Below, in pieces: positions 59,893 through 64,000 of a DNA stretch of 64,000 bases. Each line of letters starts with the position of its first letter. Position 1 is the first letter of the stretch. The notes beneath the pieces are model-generated. The model ran no database searches, was not told the origin of the DNA, and saw only the letters and a program-made list of their open reading frames with translations. Location: contig JACKDW010000009.1 of the NCBI GenBank assembly GCA_020633295.1, positions 124,001 through 188,000 on the forward strand, given 5' to 3'. The position numbers and the translations under genes were made by a program. Source of the stretch: Myxococcales bacterium. GTDB taxonomy: Bacteria; Myxococcota_A; Polyangia; Nannocystales; Nannocystaceae.

Positions 59893-60345
59893 ATGCCCTG
59901 GACCCCTCGACTCACGACCGCAGGACTCTTCATCGGCGCGCTGGCAGCGGGCGCGCTCGGATTCGCCTGCGGCGACCCCGGCCCCGAGAACGCGGGCTCG
60001 CCCTGCGTGGGCCCGGCCGACTGCTACGAGAACGTCGCCCACGAGGACCTCGCCGGCGAGGTCGTCTGCGTCGACAAGGTCGAGTACGGCTACTGCACCC
60101 ACGACTGTCAGTCCGACGCGGACTGCTGCGCGATCCCGGGCGAGTGCCGCACCGGCGTCCTGCAGGTCTGCTCGCCCTTCGAGAACACGGACACCAAGCG
60201 CTGCTTCCTCTCGTGCGAGGCCGCCGATCTCGCGCCCGGCTACGAGGGCGAGCCCGACCGCTACTGCAGCGAGTACATGTTCGCCGACTGGACGTGCGCG
60301 TCCTCGGGCGGCGGCTCGGAGAACCGCAAGATCTGTAAGCCGTAG
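59893..60345 (+). CDS. Small Cys-rich lipoprotein
   Basis: The 150-residue protein has a lipoprotein signal (GALGFAC) and a Cys-rich body with twelve Cys (GSPCVGPADCYENV, DKVEYGYCTHDCQSDADCCAI, RCFLSCEAADL). The spacing suggests a compact disulfide-bonded surface protein; no known domain is recognised. GGAG ribosome-binding site. Divergent from the membrane protein at 58982-59773. Confidence 0.85.
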   Translation: MPWTPRLTTAGLFIGALAAGALGFACGDPGPENAGSPCVGPADCYENVAHEDLAGEVVCVDKVEYGYCTHDCQSDADCCAIPGECRTGVLQVCSPFENTDTKRCFLSCEAADLAPGYEGEPDRYCSEYMFADWTCASSGGGSENRKICKP

Positions 60346-60357
60346 GCGCGCGGCGGG

Positions 60358-61344
60358 CTACTGCGTCGCCGCCAGGTCATCGGCCTGGGCGAGCGCGCGC
60401 CCCCGCTCCGTGAACGAGAACTGCATCCCGACGCGCTCGAGCAGCTCGGCGACGAACAGCAGCGGCTCGCACAGCAGCAGCGCCGGGGTGCGAAACGGCA
60501 GCTGCGGGAAGGTCGTGGTCGCGTGGCCGAGCAGCAAGAGCGCCCAGCCGAGCAGCTGCCCGGCGAGCGCGACGCGCCCGCTCCACAGCGCGAGCCCGAG
60601 GATCGCGGTGACGAGCATCAGCAGCAGCGCGGCGCAGCGGATCACCCAGCGCGCCGGCGTGTGCTCAAAGGTCACGTAGGTCGCGTAGCCGCGGACCCAG
60701 AAGCTCTCGGGGATCGGCGGCGGCGCGAGCTCGACGCGCGCGCCGGCGCTGCGCGACTGGGTGGGATCTGCCTCAACGAGCAGGTCGAGCTCGCGGAGGT
60801 TCTCGATCTGCTCAAACAGGTGGGTCGCGTCGTCGTCGCCGGGCGGGATCACGTCGACCAGCGGCGTCGCGCCGTCGAGCCGGGCGAGCAGCGCGAGCTC
60901 GCCGATCGAGAGCCCGTCGCCGGTGGTCACGAGCCCGTCGCGCTTGGCCGCGAGGCGCGTGTCGGGTCGCAGCCCGTCGCCGGCCCGCTGAAACCACTCG
61001 TCGCGGCGGCGCGCGGCCTCCATCAGCAGGCGCTGCGGCGCGCCATGCAGCCGGGGCGCGCGGTCGTCGTCGCGGAAGCGGGCGACGAAGCTGCCGTCGT
61101 CGGCCATGGCGAGGCGATAGATCGCGTCCGCGCCGGTCGCGTCGCCGCACACCGCGTCGATGATCTCGCGCTCGCGAAACCACACCGTCGCCTCGCCGAT
61201 GTCGGTGTCGAGCTCGACCTGGCTCGGCTTCCCGCTCATCTCGAGGGTCTGGAACAGGTCGCCGATCGAGACGTCCTTGAGCGAGCCCGCGAACCGCGTC
61301 CGCGTGCCGCTGGCGCCCGCCGGGATTGCTTCGCTGCTCGGCAT
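60358..61344 (-). CDS. DUF4388-containing membrane protein
   Basis: The 328-residue protein has an N-terminal DUF4388 domain (FAGSLKDVSIGDLFQTLEMSGK, GEATVWFREREIIDAV) as in the receiver protein at the left edge of the window. A helical segment and two transmembrane helices follow near residues 235-285 (RWVIRCAALLLMLVTAILGL, LAGQLLGWALLLL). DUF4388 proteins act in myxobacterial signalling, often by binding other signalling domains. It is convergent with the small lipoprotein gene, 12 bp apart. The start is the first ATG with GGAG upstream. Confidence 0.85.
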   Translation of the reverse strand: MPSSEAIPAGASGTRTRFAGSLKDVSIGDLFQTLEMSGKPSQVELDTDIGEATVWFREREIIDAVCGDATGADAIYRLAMADDGSFVARFRDDDRAPRLHGAPQRLLMEAARRRDEWFQRAGDGLRPDTRLAAKRDGLVTTGDGLSIGELALLARLDGATPLVDVIPPGDDDATHLFEQIENLRELDLLVEADPTQSRSAGARVELAPPPIPESFWVRGYATYVTFEHTPARWVIRCAALLLMLVTAILGLALWSGRVALAGQLLGWALLLLGHATTTFPQLPFRTPALLLCEPLLFVAELLERVGMQFSFTERGRALAQADDLAATQ

Positions 61345-61384
61345 CTCGAGTCGACTCCTTGGATCGTCGGATCGTCGGCGAGCC

Positions 61385-62626
61385 CTAGAAGCGCCCCGCG
61401 AGCGCGACCCCGCGGGCGCCGACGCGGAGGCGCAGGCTCGCGCGGGCGCGCCCCTTCGCGTCGCGCTCGGGCGCGCGCCGCTTGCCGAGGACGAGCAGCG
61501 CCGCGCCGCCGCCGACGAGCGCCGCGCCGACGACGAGGGAGACGACGCCCCCGGTGAGCGTGTTGTACTGGAATCGGCAGCGCCCGAGCGGGTCGATGTC
61601 GGCGCCGTCGCACTGCGCCTTGTAGGGCTGCTCGTCGAGCGCGAGCAGGACGGCGCCGGCGACGATGGAGCCGGCGCCGAGCGAGACCGCGGTCCAGCCG
61701 AGCGCGGAGAAGGGGACGCGCGAGGGCTCCTCGGCGAGCGCGATCGTCAGAGGTTCCGGCGCGCGCTCCGGATCGATCGACACGAACTGCGAGTAGCTGA
61801 TGTACCCGTCGTGCTGGACCTCGACGAGGTGATCGCCGGGCTCGAGGAGCCGCTCGAGCGGCGCGGTGCCGACGAGCACGCCGTCGACGTAGACGCGCGC
61901 GCCCGGGGGGTCGCTGCGGAGGACGAGCGGCGCGGGCTCGGGCTCGGACTCAGGCTCGGGGATCGCGGCGAGCAGCTCGGTCGTCGCGGCCTCGACCATG
62001 GCCTCCGCGTCCGGGACGCTGCAGATCGCGCAGGTCTTCTCGACCGTTGCGAGCACGTGACCGTCCTCGCCGTCGTGGAGTCGGAGGGTGATCTCGTAGT
62101 CGCGCTCGACGACCTCAAAGCCGCCGCTGAGGACGCGCCCGGCGTCGTGGTCGCGGGCGAGCGCCGTGGTGCACGCCGCGTCGACGCACGGCGTCCGCTC
62201 GGCCTCGGCGGAGCGAACCGTCGCGCCGCCGCCTTGAAGTCCGCGCGAGGTCGCGGCGCGCAGGCTGTCGAGGACATCCGGGCCCGCGTCGCCGGAGAAG
62301 CTGAGGGCGTCGAGGACGATCACGCCGCCGTCCCCGATCGTCGCGTCGCCGCTCACGCCGGCCTCCCAAGAAGCGGGCGGTCCGTCCGCAGGATCGATCC
62401 GCGGATCAGCAGGGTCATCGACGGGATCGTCGAGGGGTGTTTCCTCCGAACCATCGGGAGGATCCTCGTTCGCGTCAGGAGCCGCGCCCTCGGGCTCGAC
62501 GGGGGAGCGCGCGTCCAGGCCAGGAACCACGGAATTCGGCTGCGCGGAGCCGCTCACGCCCGCGCGCGCCTCCACAGACGCGCCGAGAACGATGAACGTA
62601 CACATGAGCAACCGCTGCACACGCAT
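61385..62626 (-). CDS. PEGA-domain membrane protein, paralogue B
   Basis: The 413-residue protein has a signal peptide and an acidic Pro/Asp/Glu linker. A central region recalls peptidoglycan-associated or caspase-recruitment-like motifs (CVDAACTTALARDHDAGRVLSGGF, TCAICSVPDAEAMVEAA). A PEGA domain (LVLRSDPPGARVYVDGVLVG, HLVEVQHDGYISYSQFV) and the same C-terminal module as paralogue A (PYKAQCDGADIDPLGRCRFQYN) follow. Envelope protein, function unknown. ATG at 62626 with TATCGT 7 nt upstream (leaderless); an upstream in-frame GTG is at 62635. Confidence 0.85.
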   Translation of the reverse strand: MRVQRLLMCTFIVLGASVEARAGVSGSAQPNSVVPGLDARSPVEPEGAAPDANEDPPDGSEETPLDDPVDDPADPRIDPADGPPASWEAGVSGDATIGDGGVIVLDALSFSGDAGPDVLDSLRAATSRGLQGGGATVRSAEAERTPCVDAACTTALARDHDAGRVLSGGFEVVERDYEITLRLHDGEDGHVLATVEKTCAICSVPDAEAMVEAATTELLAAIPEPESEPEPAPLVLRSDPPGARVYVDGVLVGTAPLERLLEPGDHLVEVQHDGYISYSQFVSIDPERAPEPLTIALAEEPSRVPFSALGWTAVSLGAGSIVAGAVLLALDEQPYKAQCDGADIDPLGRCRFQYNTLTGGVVSLVVGAALVGGGAALLVLGKRRAPERDAKGRARASLRLRVGARGVALAGRF

Positions 62627-62727
62627 CCTTCGCACGATAGCAGAGGCCGGCGCGCGCGTGGCGGCTCGGCGCGCGTGACATTCTCTCTGGAACGATCACG
62701 GCGCTTGAGGCATATCGAGGGACGAGC

Positions 62728-63579
62728 ATGGCGACCGGAGAGATCTCGCACGGCGGGAGGCCGATCCCGGGCTGGCTGCGGACGACCGAGGCCAACTCGC
62801 TCTCGGCCTCGAGCGCGCGCATGATGGCGATCGGGATCGCGTCGACGATGATCGCCCTCGGCGTGTGGCTGCTCGCGAGCGGCTCGCAGCGCCCGGAACC
62901 AGTCGCGGACGCGGTCGTCGCGGTCACGCCGGCGAGCGCCGCGGCGCCCGGGCAGCCGAGTCCGAACCACGCCCGCGAGGACACGCCCGCGGTCGAGGCC
63001 CCCAAGCCGCCGGCGCCCGAGAGCGCGGCGTCGCCGGGGAGCGAGGACGCGGGCGCCGACGTGGCGAATGGGACACATGACGGCGAAGCCGACGAGGCCG
63101 CCGCCGACCCCAACATCGTCCCCGAGGAGGTCGCGGACGCGGCGGACGCGGCGGACGTGCCGACGATCGGCGAGGGCTCCGAGGCTGACATCGCGACGGC
63201 AGACGCGCGCCCATCCGCAGCGCGCGACCCGGCGGCGGCCGTGAAGCTCGTGGAGAAAGCCGACGCCGCCTACAAGAGCGGCAAGCGCTCGACCGCGCGT
63301 CGGCTGCTCGACGAGGCGCTCGCGCTCGACGAGGGCAGCGCCGAGGCGCTCATCGGCCTGAGCAACCTGAGCTTTGATTCAGGGAAGTTCAGCAGCGCCG
63401 CGAGCTACGCCCGCCGCGCGGTCAACCTCGCGCCGCGCAACGCCGACTACCGTCTGCGCCTCGGCGACGCCTACTTCAAGCTCGAGCAGAACGATCGCGC
63501 GCGCGCGCAGTACGAGCGCGCGGCCAAGCTCGGCCACCCCTTCGCGGCGCGTCGAATCGAGCGCTTGCCGCCCCGCTGA
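62728..63579 (+). CDS. TPR-containing membrane protein
   Basis: The 283-residue protein has an N-terminal transmembrane helix (MMAIGIASTMIALGVWLLA), an Ala/Pro/Asp/Glu-rich acidic linker of about 110 residues, and three C-terminal TPR-like units (DAAYKSGKRSTARRLLDEAL, LSNLSFDSGKFSSAASYARR, LGDAYFKLEQNDRARAQYER). It is probably a periplasmic or envelope scaffold. It is divergent from PEGA paralogue B and followed after 103 bp by the partial gene at 63683. Confidence 0.85.
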   Translation: MATGEISHGGRPIPGWLRTTEANSLSASSARMMAIGIASTMIALGVWLLASGSQRPEPVADAVVAVTPASAAAPGQPSPNHAREDTPAVEAPKPPAPESAASPGSEDAGADVANGTHDGEADEAAADPNIVPEEVADAADAADVPTIGEGSEADIATADARPSAARDPAAAVKLVEKADAAYKSGKRSTARRLLDEALALDEGSAEALIGLSNLSFDSGKFSSAASYARRAVNLAPRNADYRLRLGDAYFKLEQNDRARAQYERAAKLGHPFAARRIERLPPR

Positions 63580-63682
63580 CCCGGGGCGTTGACGATTTGC
63601 ACCGCGGCGCCTCGGTTCTTGCGGGCCGCGAGGCGCCGCGCTCACTTCCTATACCGGCCGATCCGTGGCAGTCCATCGTGGG

Positions 63683-64000
63683 ATGCCCTCGACGCTCCAC
63701 GCCACGCTGCTCGCGACGCTGCTCGCGCAGGCGCCGACGTCCGCGGCGCCGGAGCCCACGAGGGGCGTCGAGGAGCCGGACGCGGGCGAGCCCGAGGTCG
63801 AGGAGGAGGTCCCGGTCGCGACCGGGGTGTACGTCGAGGCCGTCTCGCTCGACGCCGGCGCGCTCGCGCGAGGTCTCCGCGTGCGGCTCGGGCCCACGCT
63901 CGACCAGTGGCGCGTCGACGTGCGCGAGCAGCCGGCCGTCGCGGGTGAGGGCGCGTTCGCCGAGATCACGCTGACCGGTCCCGAAGGGCAGGTTCACGCG
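63683..64000 (+). CDS. Secreted protein (3' end missing)
   Basis: An open frame from ATG 63683 runs to the window edge without a stop (106 codons seen). It begins with a short signal-like sequence (MPSTLHATLLATLLAQAPTSA), then an acidic linker (EEPDAGEPEVEEEVPVATGV), then a strand-rich start of a domain (YVEAVSLDAGALARGLRVRLG). GC3 codon bias is as in neighbours. Product unknown. Confidence 0.6.
   Translation, partial: MPSTLHATLLATLLAQAPTSAAPEPTRGVEEPDAGEPEVEEEVPVATGVYVEAVSLDAGALARGLRVRLGPTLDQWRVDVREQPAVAGEGAFAEITLTGPEGQVHA

Overview
The window is about 64 kb of very GC-rich DNA with strong GC3 bias and densely packed genes on both strands. It looks like chromosome from a myxobacterium (phylum Myxococcota), probably a Nannocystaceae-like lineage. 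The evidence is: two Ser/Thr kinase-TPR proteins, DUF4388 proteins, an FHA/AAA+ regulator, hybrid histidine kinases, an orthocaspase-STAND-WD40 protein, PEGA proteins, and many lipoproteins with Thr/Ser/Gly-rich linkers and myxobacterial Cys-rich repeats. No rRNA, tRNA, CRISPR array, IS element or prophage is visible. Taxonomy is inferred from gene content only.

Layout. 0-5.4 kb: a receiver-DUF4388-TPR protein runs toward an Hpt / CheB-CheR-PAS / hybrid kinase operon. 5.5-12.1 kb: a giant sacsin-like GHKL ATPase with a transglutaminase-like C-terminus, split by a frameshift. 12.4-17.9 kb: an RCC1 lipoprotein, an ECF sigma factor, an aldo/keto reductase and an FHA-AAA+ regulator. 17.9-24.9 kb: a Ser/Thr kinase-TPR protein, a secreted BNR-like protein, a small methyltransferase-like protein and a RimK-type ligase fused to an RCK_C domain. 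The ligase is divergent from a QEGLA/DUF1704 metallopeptidase (25.0-26.3 kb). 26.3-37.3 kb: an MDR oxidoreductase, a coiled-coil membrane protein, a second kinase-TPR protein, a GMC oxidoreductase and the caspase-STAND-WD40 protein. 37.3-42.9 kb: a lipoprotein, two glutathione transferases, an SDR and Ada. 42.9-50.1 kb: a GAF-GAF hybrid kinase translationally coupled to a receiver/degenerate cyclase, then a TerB-like protein, a LysM-M74 endopeptidase and RsgA. 51-64 kb: an envelope-protein island with three members of a Cys-rich, EF-hand-like lipoprotein family, two PEGA paralogues and several other lipoproteins.

Regulation. Many genes appear leaderless or nearly so: a TAnnnT-like -10 box lies about 6-10 nt before the start codon. 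A TGTC-N6-GACA dyad lies just upstream of likely -10 boxes at several intergenic sites. A short leaderless transcript of about 72 nt, with an 8-codon ORF and a perfect intrinsic terminator, is predicted at 58885-58956.

Several genes carry single-base frame disruptions (sacsin-like gene, WD40 gene, VOC gene, Cys-rich lipoprotein, a small secreted gene). These may be sequencing or assembly errors in GC-rich DNA, or real decay. The reconstructed proteins are described as such.
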